Program-made: the position numbers and the translations under genes
In this document: positions 1 through 10,900 of the stretch, in pieces
Layout: each line of letters opens with the position of its first letter
Position numbering within the stretch: the first letter of the stretch is position 1
Source of the DNA: Nematostella vectensis
Lineage: Eukaryota > Cnidaria > Anthozoa > Actiniaria > Edwardsiidae
Assembly (NCBI RefSeq): GCF_932526225.1
Contig: NC_064039.1
Location: 13,906,139 to 13,970,138 of the forward strand
Direction: 5' to 3'
Length of the DNA stretch: 64,000 nt
The notes under the pieces: generated by a model
Database searches by the model: none
What the model was told of the DNA's origin: nothing
What the model saw: the letters and a program-made list of their open reading frames with translations, nothing else

Positions 1-712
1 ACGAGTTGAGAAAAAACAACATTCAGAAATAATCTAGGATATTTAACATATAAATTGTGGGGAAAATTAGAACTGCAGACTATTTTTTTCCATAACAGGG
101 ATATTGAATTTGTGATTTAATATTTAATATTATTGTCTTTTCGGCCGTTATTCATCAAGCATACACTGAGAAGAAAGTAATAAAAATAGAACTCGACAGG
201 ATATCTTCCGCATTCAACGCAACTACAAACTAATTGAAGGCGGCCAAAGAATGAACTTTTAATAGGAATCAAAATATTTTCTCGCGCTTTTCTTTTTTAA
301 TTTTCAGAAGTATCCTCAATTTTGAGATAACCACCAAAACAAGTCTAAATAAACAAAAAATAAGCGAAACCCAAAATGGATAGCTGCGCTAAGCAGAAAT
401 AGGAAGCGTTCAATTCATGCTCTATTTCACAGCAAACAATTCTTCAATGACCTATAAATACCGATAGCTTTGAAACAGTTGGGGTTTGTTGCGAAACGTA
501 GCTAGCGGGCTAAACGACTTGTGCATGTATTGTCTTTTCGAAGAATTTTCACGGCATATTACACAAGGTATCGTGTCGAGCTTCGGGCGATAATAAAAAC
601 TATTAGCAAGCGATGCCTCCTAGAAACGTTAAACGAAATGGTTTCGCATAGATTGCTTTTCGCACGCACTGTGCTCGATTGAATTCGGTGGTCTGTCAGT
701 GTAGTTGTCATA

Positions 713-726
713 GCAACTCTGGCTTG
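713..726. promoter_or_regulatory. RFX X-box-like site
   Basis: The palindrome GTTGTCATAGCAAC fits the X-box consensus RYYNYY-N(1-3)-RRNRAC at every defined position with a 2-base spacer. In animals RFX factors bind such sites upstream of ciliary genes. The nearest gene on the plus strand is the giant coiled-coil gene, whose candidate first exon is 3.5 kb away, which is far for an X-box, so the target may lie outside the window on the other strand. The match is seen; the function is inferred. Confidence 0.35.
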
Positions 727-1391
727 CTGCTCGATCAACTTACGTCAAAACACAAACGCTTGGGTTCGCCATAAATACATATTTGGGTTACATTTTAAAA
801 GAATGATTAAATCAATAAATGGACTTTTATTATTAATAATTGGCTAGTTAGGCCTGAAAGGCTAATTTGTTTAAGAGATAGCGCTTAGTTTTCCGCAATA
901 GGCAGCTATAAGGAAGGAAACCCTCTATATGTTTTTTTTCTTTATGAATCAAACAAATGTCTGACAGACAGCAATTTTTCCTCCCAACGGGTGTCAAAAC
1001 TAAAGCCCACTCAAGTGTTTCCTTAACTCACTATTACTCAAATATTAATGAGACGTTGTATTCAATTTCCTGCAGTAAAGTAGCTATATTGTTTTCGCTG
1101 TCAGTTGCAAGTTTAGGTTGTTATTAAACCGTGTTTATATTTACCTGTTTAAGTTTTTTAGCTCAAAGTATAAGATAGGAATCTTCATTTCGATTTCCGG
1201 AGTAGGCAAACGACTAACACCTGTTTTATTCACTTAAACTGTTCCTTTTTAGCTGACTGAGATATAGTCGGGGCTGCGTGCATGGGAGATTTTCTTTCAA
1301 GTCCGGCAAAAAATCGTCAGGACAAATTATCTAACAACTTAAAAAATGGCCTCACCATCTTTCTTGGTTCCCTGCTTACTCCTATGGACAA

Positions 1392-1510
1392 CATACTCTG
1401 GTCTCAGAGCCTCGAATTTCTCACTATTTAGTGGCCAGCGAGCTTCTCGCTTCTCGTTTCTCGCTGGCCACTAAATAGAGAGAAGTTCGAGGCTCTGGGA
1501 CCAGAGTATG
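1392..1510. repeat. Fold-back inverted repeat
   Basis: Two arms of about 50 bases, roughly 1392-1442 and 1458-1510, are nearly perfect reverse complements: CATACTCTGGTC at the left edge matches GACCAGAGTATG at the right edge, and TTAGTGGCCAGCGAG matches CTCGCTGGCCACTAA near the centre. Only about 15 bases separate the arms. It encodes nothing and looks like a small fold-back or MITE-type element; no clear target-site duplication was identified. Confidence 0.75.
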
Positions 1511-4156
1511 GGCCACACTACTCTTATTTTACAATGAAGGTTTTGACAATTATCGTAGATCGATTACACTTCCGCTTAAAGATCCCCTAAAGTGCCATCT
1601 CAGGTCTCTATAGTTACAGAAATTCCATTCAAACACAACAGTGATACTAGCTAATATTATGCTTTATAGAGTAACTTTACCAACCGGTGTTACTGCCTCA
1701 ATAGAACATCTAAAAAAACATACGATATAAAACTTTGAGGCCAATAGTCCAAATGTGTATTAGGCGTTATCGCTCATAACAGGAAACTTTGCTGAGTAAC
1801 GATACACAATATAGCACTGCTCATAATTTTAATAAAATTGCAAAAAAATCCCTAGTGTCACTGTTTAAAAGACAAATCGAATTAACAGATACTGTTTAGC
1901 TGTTCCTCGTAGCTCTGAGGAACTTTCAAATGGAACGTGCTCGAAAAGCTTCAAACCGATACCCAACTATCGATTCTGTTTTATCGAGCGGCGATCATGT
2001 GAAAGTGTTTGTAACGGGTTGCTGCGCCCCTAAGCCCAAAAAACCATCTCTTCCAAATGTTCACTACGCACTCACAAAATAGCGTAACTAAGCAATGTTA
2101 ACGCGGCTGTTGCGCCGTAGAGTATATATGATGCTTTTATTTTTTTTATTTAATTAGAAGGTCAAGTCGTCGTGTTTCGATATGCCTTGTTACAATATAT
2201 ATTCGTTGCTTAGCAACATAACGAACGTTACGTTCATGTTTAGGTATCGAAAAATAAAAAAAATTAATTCAAATAAACGTATATTGCATCATTCTATTTT
2301 GGTGTCGATAAAGCTAAAACTAAAACCAAACCTTTGTATGTTGACAAAAATGTTAAAAACATTAAGTTGGATATATAAGATTAGTACCCCCTCAACAAGA
2401 AAACACGAGGGCTTAGACGCGGTGTCAAGTGTCTCGTCGTGAAATAGAGACCGCTCGAGTCCTCGTGAGGGCCAGCACGTGCACGCCGAGACGGGGGCAG
2501 AGTTCATAGATGCATTTAGCTTATCATGCAGTTCTTAAGCCAGATTAATAAATTGACTGGTAACTAGAAAAAGTTGCTTGAATATATATACTTATATTGA
2601 AAAAATAAAATCAGGGGTGGTTGCTTCATTTATTCGCATAATTCACCTTTAATTCGAGCCTTTTGCAGTTCTGTCTTCAACGAAAGATAAATAAGTGAAG
2701 GTGTTTTATTAGCCCGACGTACCTACTTTGGGAAAACAATGTTTTGATTATTGCAGTGCATTTTAACAACCTGTGCGATAACCTGTTGTCAAAACATCGC
2801 ACAACTGTGTTTTCAAACCAAACATGAAAAAGAGTACCATAATAAGTATTGCACATGAAGTTTGATCAAACTTTGTTTTGAGAGTTCTGTTATATTAAGC
2901 TATGGCGCCAGCTTTCTTGGCTTTAAAGAAAGCCTATGAAGCATTCCCGCATTTTCGGGGGAGATCTCATTCACTGAGGGTTTTAACAGTACCCAGAATA
3001 ATGTACCGACCGTTCTAGTGAGAAAGTTTCCCTGAATCCAATTAGATACAAATTGTTTTCCATTCGCCTTTTTGCGATCGACGTCTAATGGTGAATGGAT
3101 CGTTATCGGCAGTTATCAGGGGTTAGTTTTTAAGTCTTTACGTCTTCGAGCTTTTATTTACTTAAAACCCTTATTTACTTAAAGCCCCTCAACTTTATCA
3201 GAGAAGCACTACAACCAAGGTGTAGTCAAAGAAATGTCACGGACATAAAAAAAAAAAAAACTTGACAGCCTATCAGAAAGCCCCGAGATCGTTTGGGACA
3301 TGCGCACGCAAAAACAGGAAAGAATCCCGTTCTACAAAGGGGGAGGGGAGGTCTAAAGAGTTAGTAGTGTCTGAAAGCATGGGAGTGTTTAACATTTTAT
3401 TGCGGTTTTATAGAATAAGGGGCGTGGTGATTGCATCTCAAAATTCCCCGAGCCCCGTTTAATGTGTCAGATGAGCTTTTATGAAGGTTTCATCTATCGC
3501 AAAAACGAGGAGGTTAAGAATTAATGATTCTGGCAATTTATATTAGGTATGATGCAGCAAAAAAGGCAAAAATCAGCTTTTTTTATCAAATTTCTCTAAA
3601 AAAATATATGACAAAAACTACAGAAGTCCATCAGATTCAAGTTTGACAACTCTAGAGACTTTTATGGTTTTGGTGCGCGTACATTAAAGAGCTTGCCATG
3701 CTCTGGAACATCTATTACTGCAATTATAATATCGGAAGGTGAATGAGTTCAAAACTCGAGGAGTAAGCACTCGTATTTGACACACGACAAACACAGGAAT
3801 GCAGTGGGTCAGACATTGTGGAAAGTTGCCTGTAAACACATCATTGTCAACGACAGGGCTGAAAAAACGTTCTAAACGAACAAATCCTACGCGGACTTTG
3901 AGACAATAAGATCAAAAAAATAGTTATTAATGAGTGGACCTTTTGTTGCACACCGCTTATTGAGTAGACCAAAATTGAAAAGGTTTATTATGAAAAACAG
4001 TATTGAAGCAATTACCCTAGGGACTCTTTGCGCGTAACGCGACCTCGCCGTAAAGTATTGAAACGCGCAATGCACGCTTGGTATGCGCTAGTGAGTGATC
4101 ACTCCAGAAATCGATACTGCATAAGCGACCATAGCATCGCGTCCCTCTTGGCGTGT

Positions 4157-4163
4157 TATAAAA
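4157..4163 (+). promoter_or_regulatory. Candidate TATA box
   Basis: TATAAAA lies 69 bases upstream of an ATG at 4232 that has a strong start context (A at -3, G at +4). A transcription start about 30 bases downstream of the box would give a short leader of about 45 bases. The ATG exon ends at a consensus GTAAGT donor, so box, ATG and donor make a coherent first exon for the giant coiled-coil gene. Confidence 0.45.
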
Positions 4164-4231
4164 CCCTCAGCTTTCACGCGATCGGTTTATTTCTCGAGAT
4201 TGGACGCACAGAAACACGAGCCTTCGGCAAC

Positions 4232-4254
4232 ATGGCTTTTATTTCGGCACAACT
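4232..4254 (+). CDS. Alternative distal first coding exon of the giant coiled-coil gene
   Basis: The 23-nt exon encodes MAFISAQ plus two bases of the next codon and ends at CT|GTAAGT. It joins in frame to an acceptor at 8016|8017, which is preceded by a perfect TACTAAT branch-point-like motif and a pyrimidine tract. The split codon becomes CTG (Leu), and translation then continues ASHRRSKS in the main reading frame. This gives a protein of 3,872 residues instead of 3,881 from the ATG at 7967. Joined instead to the acceptor at 7965 the exon would run into a stop, so only the 8017 junction works. It competes with the 7967 start, or both may be used from separate promoters. Confidence 0.5.
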
Positions 4255-7200
4255 GTAAGTAAACTCAACTGCACTTAGCTAAAAGTAACTTTAATTAACT
4301 CGCGCGGGATTGTTTACGAACGGCGTAGATTTTTTGTTAGTAAAAGTTATTACACGCTTGGTTTAATGAACAGTAGGCGACTGAGGGATTTGTTTAGCGG
4401 GTTTTTAGCGAGTGTGCCTCGATTGTATCTATAGATGCGTCTTTACGTATTACACCTGTAGTTTGGTAAATACTACTGTTTTCTCAGTGAAAGCCGAACA
4501 AACCAAACAAACCGTAACAGAAAGAGCAGGTTACAATGCATGGGGATCACTTAGTTTATGTCACTATGCTTAGCGTTTTAGCATTTTCGAGTCTTTTCTT
4601 AGTTTAAGTCCAAAGTTTTCTCTATCAGCTAAGTAGCTTTCGAGGAAGATTAAAACATGGCCAATGATCTTTTGTCTTTAAGCTTAAGTTCGGCGGAGAG
4701 TGTAAAGGGCGCCTTTAAAGCTTCGAGGGCTTTCCAACAAAGTTTGCCTTGCTTTCGCAACTAGCGCTAGATGTACGGTTCGAAAGATGATCTCAAATTT
4801 AATCGTATTTGCTAGAGACATTTGCATTAGCGACTTTATCGACCATAATATTAGGTGTGAACAAGGAGATGTGAACAAGGCGAAAAAGTTATTCGTTTTT
4901 ACGCGATTTCTCAGTCAGCACGAAACTTCAATATGAAATGATAACTTAGCGGATCCGTGATACCATTTTGCTTAAGGATTTTCTTAAACAAGGCTCTTTA
5001 AGATAACAATTCCTACTGGTTTTCTAACTAAGCTAAAGTTGCATAGTAGTGATTGAGATGTTTTTATGGATTTTTAAACACGCGCTTGACTACATGTTAG
5101 CAACGAGTAGATCGTGCTTCGAAACCGAATTAACATGTAAAACTTTGATTGAATTTTAATGGCATACAATCATGGTTCCTAATCTAAAACAATATGTGTT
5201 ATTAATTCACCCTAAATTATCCCAGCAAAAGGGGAAAGTAAACATAGTTTTTTTGTCTTTCGATCCTGCCCATGCTCAGCTGTAAGAGAGACGCGAAGAT
5301 GTCACGTGATTTGAATAGGTCAACTTTAAAGAGTGTTCCTTTACAAAGCGGTCAAGTACAGTCAGTTTTTTAATCTCTTATAACAAAACTCTAAGGCCAT
5401 GTTTACACGGTACAGAACGAATTTCCGTCCCCTAGAAACATGTAACTCTTTCTTTATTGCATGAAACATATCTATGAATTACAAAAGTCAAATATCGAGT
5501 CTTCGCAAGTGAAGAGAAAATTATTATTCGTGTCTTAGCTGTGTGGATATCCTCTCAACGTAAACAACATTTCATTTAAGGGACACTTCAATGAAAAGTT
5601 TACCTAAACATACACAGAAAATAAAGTAGCTGGGATAATTTTGTGTAATGAACTGCTTTCTAAGCTGTTGACAGTTTTTACATTGACAACCAAAAATTAT
5701 TGGACAGATGGGTTCCTATTAAAAAATGCAAACCTAAAATCCAACATGTAGAGCAAGCTTTGTTAGCCTATTGCATTTAACATTGCATGGAACTCTCTCG
5801 TAAAACCTGGGAGCGGATAATTTACACACAAGAATAACTATTATTATCTTTATTGACCCATTAACTATTTAGCGTTGCTAATTTGTTTTCTTTTACGCTA
5901 ATAAGCCTACACACATGGCGGCCATACATTTACAACCTATGAAGGTACGGCGTTTAGGTTAAAACTCATTTTGTATCGAGATCTAGGGGAGGTAGGTCCC
6001 AACAAATTTTTTGTTATGTTTGGGTCATCTGTAACCAAGAAAAGGTCACGGTTTTGGCGGATTTGGTTACGAGTTGGGAGACGCCATGTTCACAGCACTT
6101 AATTGCCGTGTTGACGGCTAAATAAGATCTTAAGCAGTGAAACAGGATATCTGAGGTCTACTGTAGAATGTCTGGAACGCAAAAATGCCCCAAAACACCA
6201 CCCTCTCAAAAAAACACTTTGACTAGAAACTTGATTAGTAAGTAGACAAATGGTTGCTATAGACGATCTTGAATAGAAATGAGCTGTCTTAGAAAGTCAA
6301 GGCGATGTGAAGTGGCTGTTTTGAGAGAAGTAAGGAATCACATAGATTCAATCAGATCAAGGTGAAATTTTAGTTTTTCGGGTCACAGTAGTAAAGCAGT
6401 CGTTTTTTTACTCACGAAGAGAGTTATTTTCCTTTGGCAAAAACTCACACACACAACAATGTCCATAGAAAACATGATGGTCTGATTACAACTCAGTTTC
6501 TTTGATTTCACTTGTCTTACAACAAGTCCCCAGAAAAACCTAGATTTTTTTAGTGTTAATAATTGTAATAAGAATTTTATTAAATACAAATAACGTCATT
6601 ATAAAGTTTTAGCGTAATGTAAAATTTTAATTACTCCATAATACGTCTAAGGGATAACTAAGGAGGGGAAGGGTTTGCGGTGACGCGGTTTTGCCTTAAA
6701 TCTGGCGCGGTTTTTCGTATTTTATTCCGCGGTATTGAGGTTTCTCTAGACTGCGCGGTTTACGGTTATTGGCTAATTTTGACGGTTTTGCGGTTTTGCG
6801 GTTTTCGCACCTTCCTTACGCCCCCCTCACAAAGAAAAGATATTCTCTAAAGTGCTGAAGCAAGCTTAGAAAGAGGATGGTGGTGTTATAGTTCGGGAGA
6901 GATTTTAGCAAACACGAGTTGTAGAAACTAAATGCATTAATTAACGGCAAGCTACATGAGAAGTTCCTGCGAGCCTTGCATGCTTTAAAACAGGTTTGGT
7001 AATTGGAGGAAAGCTCGTTAAACAACTCAGATTTAGTGTACAATTTAGATTGTACACTTCTCATGTAACTATTTATGATATAGTTCCATACGTTATACTT
7101 GAAATACATTTTGTATAAAAAAAACCTTACACCTATATCTTATCAAATATATTAAAAAGACTATCCATTATCTTTTCAGCTTACTTATCCTGTACATGTT

Positions 7201-7964
7201 ATGAATGTTGTTATATTTAAACAAATATTCAAATTACTAAACATTGAACAAAAGAAAAAACAACATTTTGTGCATTTTTAGCAGATAAACTGTTGTAACG
7301 ACATAAAAAGCATCACTTAAATATATTAATACATATGGTTCCTCACTTATTGCGTCAGCCACCGAGAACGAGGATCCGTGTGGAGCTATTTATTCATTTT
7401 CGGCCACGCACCTTTTCTACATATTACAAACTCTTTCTTCCCTCCCGAACTAGTGGCTTCTACTCTTGGCTTTTGTTGGCGCCGTTGCCTAACATTTCTA
7501 TTGGGCATATAATGTTACTCATATCCAGTCACGAACAACACTCTTTTCTTCTTTTATTTTTTTTTTGTTCAGTCACGCACTGCTTATCTATCAGTCTTGA
7601 TCTGATTGTGTCACGCTTCGCACATCTGGTTATTCTTTCCATCTGGTTTTGTCACGCTCTACCACTAAGCACAGCATATGACGCTGACCCTGATACAAAG
7701 TACACCTCACAATGTCACGAACTTCTTCACTCTCAGAATTGTCTGGTTCTGTCACGCAGTGCACTCCAAGTGTCACGCACGTCTTCACTTTTAAGCTTAT
7801 AGTTGTTTGGCTCTGTCACGCACTGCACATCCTCGCTGTCCAACTGTGTCACGCATCTGCACTTCAGCACCGGTCACTCTTAACTAAATCCCTTTAACTG
7901 ACCTCCTATCTATCTATCTCTGTCCAACTACTCTAAACATACGTGTTTGTGCGTTACTTTCCAG
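4255..7964 (+). other. Intron 1 or 5' flank of the giant coiled-coil gene
   Basis: No exon is supported here. Under the distal-exon model this is most of an intron running 4255-8016. Around 6780-6808 there is a short GCGGTTTT-type repeat in an unusually GC-rich patch. The last 600 bases are pyrimidine-rich on the plus strand and contain a degenerate repeat around GTCACGCA. Open frames in that last part are compositional accidents. Confidence 0.5.
7528..7855 (+). repeat. Degenerate GTCACGCA repeat cluster
   Basis: Nine copies of the core GTCACG(C/A)A or close variants occur near 7528, 7572, 7609, 7651, 7713, 7751, 7771, 7815 and 7846, spaced about 20-60 bases. Several share a longer unit resembling TGGTTCTGTCACGCAYTGCAC. 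The cluster sits just upstream of the first large exon. It looks like an old, decayed tandem repeat; a binding-site cluster is an alternative. Confidence 0.6.
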
Positions 7965-7966
7965 AT

Positions 7967-10900
7967 ATGGCCCACCTTCGAGGGGTCTTCATCGCTCCCT
8001 CTACTACTAATTACAGGGCTTCCCACCGTCGAAGCAAAAGCCACTCTGAGGTACCCCTCCCACGCGCTGAACTCTGTAGATCCCCATTGGGACGCACTGC
8101 TGAGTCTCTTAACTGGTTAGCTCCACCTAAAGAAACTGTAACTTTAGAAATCAGACCAATCTATAATAACAGGCCTAAGAACAACACTAGTATCTCGCCT
8201 GCTTTCACCTCTTCGGGGGGAGACAGGTCTAGGGTAGGGCGCGCGGACGGCAAGTGTCAAACCGACAAAAGACTTTCGTTATCCGAAGAAAGTAAACCGA
8301 AAAGAAAGGTTCCTTTATTCGTGCAAGATTCTTCGGGATCTGTTTACGACTCCTTTCTCCCGGAGAAGAATAAAGTCGACAGTCAGCCTCGAGATCGAGA
8401 ACAACAGCGACCATCAGGCAAAAGCAGCCATAAGATACAAACTGCCCAATCCGACCAGCACACACCTTTTTTGGCATCGGTACTTTTACGGCAATTTCCC
8501 CAGTCGGGAATCACTGTAGTGAAAACTTGTTATCCTCAAGCTCAAGGCACAACGTTGGGCCAGCCTTCACAGGAAAGGGCACCTAGAGAAAACCAGGGTA
8601 GTGAACCGGAAAAAGAAGATAGAATATCTTTTGCGTGCTGTGCGTTGGAAAGTACAGACGTTCTCCAGCATAACAATCAGTATTTACAAAGACTTATCAA
8701 CAAGAAGGAGTTTCAGCCAGAGGAGACTTTGCCTACGTTTCAAGGAGAGAGTAAGAAAACAAAGAAAATTTCTTCTCCTGAATTGCTACACACAAGTGAA
8801 CAATCGAACGAATTAGGAAAAGGACGGAAAAGCCCGCCAATTTCCTTAAAAGAAGTATCTTTGTTAGAAGATAAATCGACAGGTAATCTAGAAACTGGAA
8901 GGCTGTCAAGAAGTGATAATAAAGATAATAAAAAAGAAAAGCCACTCGTCAGTTATCAGGATTTTAAACGCGAAGCTTGGGGGAGATTCGCACGAAGCAA
9001 ACATCGCAGACATCACAGCTTTGGCGGTTTACCATTGGAGTATAGAGAAAAACGCTTAAGAGAATCAAGCAGCAAAGATAATACTAATACGAGTGTTTCT
9101 CTTGAAATAAAGAAAATCCGGGAAGCACAAAAGCTTATAGACGCTGCCATGGCGACAAGTGAGAAGAGCATCAAGGTCGGGGAGAGTAAGGGATTATGGG
9201 ATAGCAAAGAGAATGATGGCGGCTTGGTGGAAAAAGTGGAGACTTTAGAGCGTGAAGTGAGCGAGAAGACTAAAGAGAACCAAGAGTTGACCCAGAGTCT
9301 TCACGCGTCCCAGACGAGAGTCATGTCACTGGAGACCGAGAATAGGATACTCGAGAACCAAGTCCGTATGATGGAGGAATCCAATAAAGATCTTTACAAG
9401 AATCTTCACGAGATTCGCTCTAAACTGAGAATACAGGAGAGCAAAGTGGACGAGTTAAGAATCCAGAAATCTGAGTCGGTGCGCAAGCTGTCGCAAGTGC
9501 TGCAGTCCTCACTGGACAGAAACACCAGATTCTCCTTTTTCTTGCATCAACTGGAGGCGGAGGTAACGGCAAGGGAGACGGCACAGAAAAAGGCAAAAGT
9601 TGACAGAGATGCTGCTCTTGAGAAGATATTAAAAGACGAAAAAAGGCGAGAAAGGAAAAGCGGGTCTAAAGAGTCTACCGCGCAATCTGGAAAGATTTCT
9701 AGCAAAGAAAAAGAAATCCTGCGCGGTGAGTTGGAGCAATGTTTGTTGGAGTCGAGCCCACAGGAAGCTTTGGAGAGGGTGATGCAAGTTGCCGAGATCG
9801 GTTTAGCCAAGGCTTTGAGCGTTAGACTCGATTCTAAGGACGAAGAGATAGCTGAGCTACAGAAGAAGTTGGACTTTGCAAAGGAACAAGTGCAAGCTTT
9901 GAAGAACGCTGATGTCAAGACTGTCGAAATGGAGACGAAAATTGAAGAAAGAATTCGTTCAAAGCGAAAGGCAATTGGAGACGAAGTGAATGAGCTTACT
10001 CAAGAACTATCATCTGCTGAAATGATGAAAAAAGAGCAGGAGTTTAAGCTTGACAATGTGAGGAAATTCTCAAATGCTGACAGGATCGAGAATTTGCAAG
10101 CAATGAGAAGGGTATCCCGCGACGAGATAGCAGACATCCAGAGTGCAATACGCACCATGGAATCCAAATCCCAAGTAGACAATGATCTCTCCGAGCAAGA
10201 GAAGGAGATATTGTCACTCAATCAGAGGATTTCTAAGACAATGGAAGAGAAAGCTGAGCTTTCCGAGGAGCTGTTACTCTCTCAGACAAATCTACAATCA
10301 TTGGAGAAGAGATGCAATGAGAAACAGACCGAGACGCTGCAGCTATACAAGGAGCTGGATCTAAAGAGGCAAGAGATTGGCGAAATGGAGCAGCGTCTGC
10401 AGGTGGCGTTAGATGACATGACCAACATGATGATCAAGCTCGACACTGCCAACGCTGAGTTGGAAGTGAAAGATAAGAAGCTCAGGGAGATGAGACACAG
10501 CAAGGATAATGCAGAGGAGAGCGAGGCGGACAGCGGAGTTGGGGAAGAGTACAAGTTTAGCCCCAGGGGAGGAACGCCTAGGAAGACCTCGGAATCAGAG
10601 AACGACGAAGCGCTCAAAGCGATGAAAGAGGAGCTCGTCCAGACGCTCTTAGCATTGGAATCTGCTCAGGTGGAGAGGCAGGAAGCGCTGCGACAGAACG
10701 AGGAGTTGGCCGGCGAGTTGGATAAGCGCGAGCAGGAGATTTCAACGCTGATAATGGAGATAGAGAGGGAGAAGAAGCCCACTGAAGCTAATACCTCGCC
10801 CAAGCCAGTACTAGTGTCGGAGCTATGGTCGTCGGTGCAAGAAGCCACGCAAACTAAAGAAGAGAAAGAGCAGACGCACAAGGCCCTTGAACAAGAGCTT

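Larger units (their letters stand above)
1..4150. other. Upstream region without a supportable gene
   Basis: This stretch is AT-rich and all reading frames are short; I find no exon with convincing splice sites. Items I can point to are an X-box-like palindrome near 713, a long fold-back repeat at 1392-1510, and a locally GC-rich patch around 2395-2510 that I cannot explain. Regulatory DNA of a gene lying to the left of the window is possible but not shown. Confidence 0.5.

Noticed and set aside
2395-2510. GC-rich patch considered as a tRNA or other structured RNA gene
   Set aside because: No cloverleaf, A/B box pair or snRNA Sm site could be made out; only a short GTCTC/GAGAC stem is visible.
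7335-7802. 155-codon open frame upstream of the giant gene
   Set aside because: It runs through the pyrimidine-rich GTCACGCA repeat, has no recognisable domain, and its frame does not join any exon.
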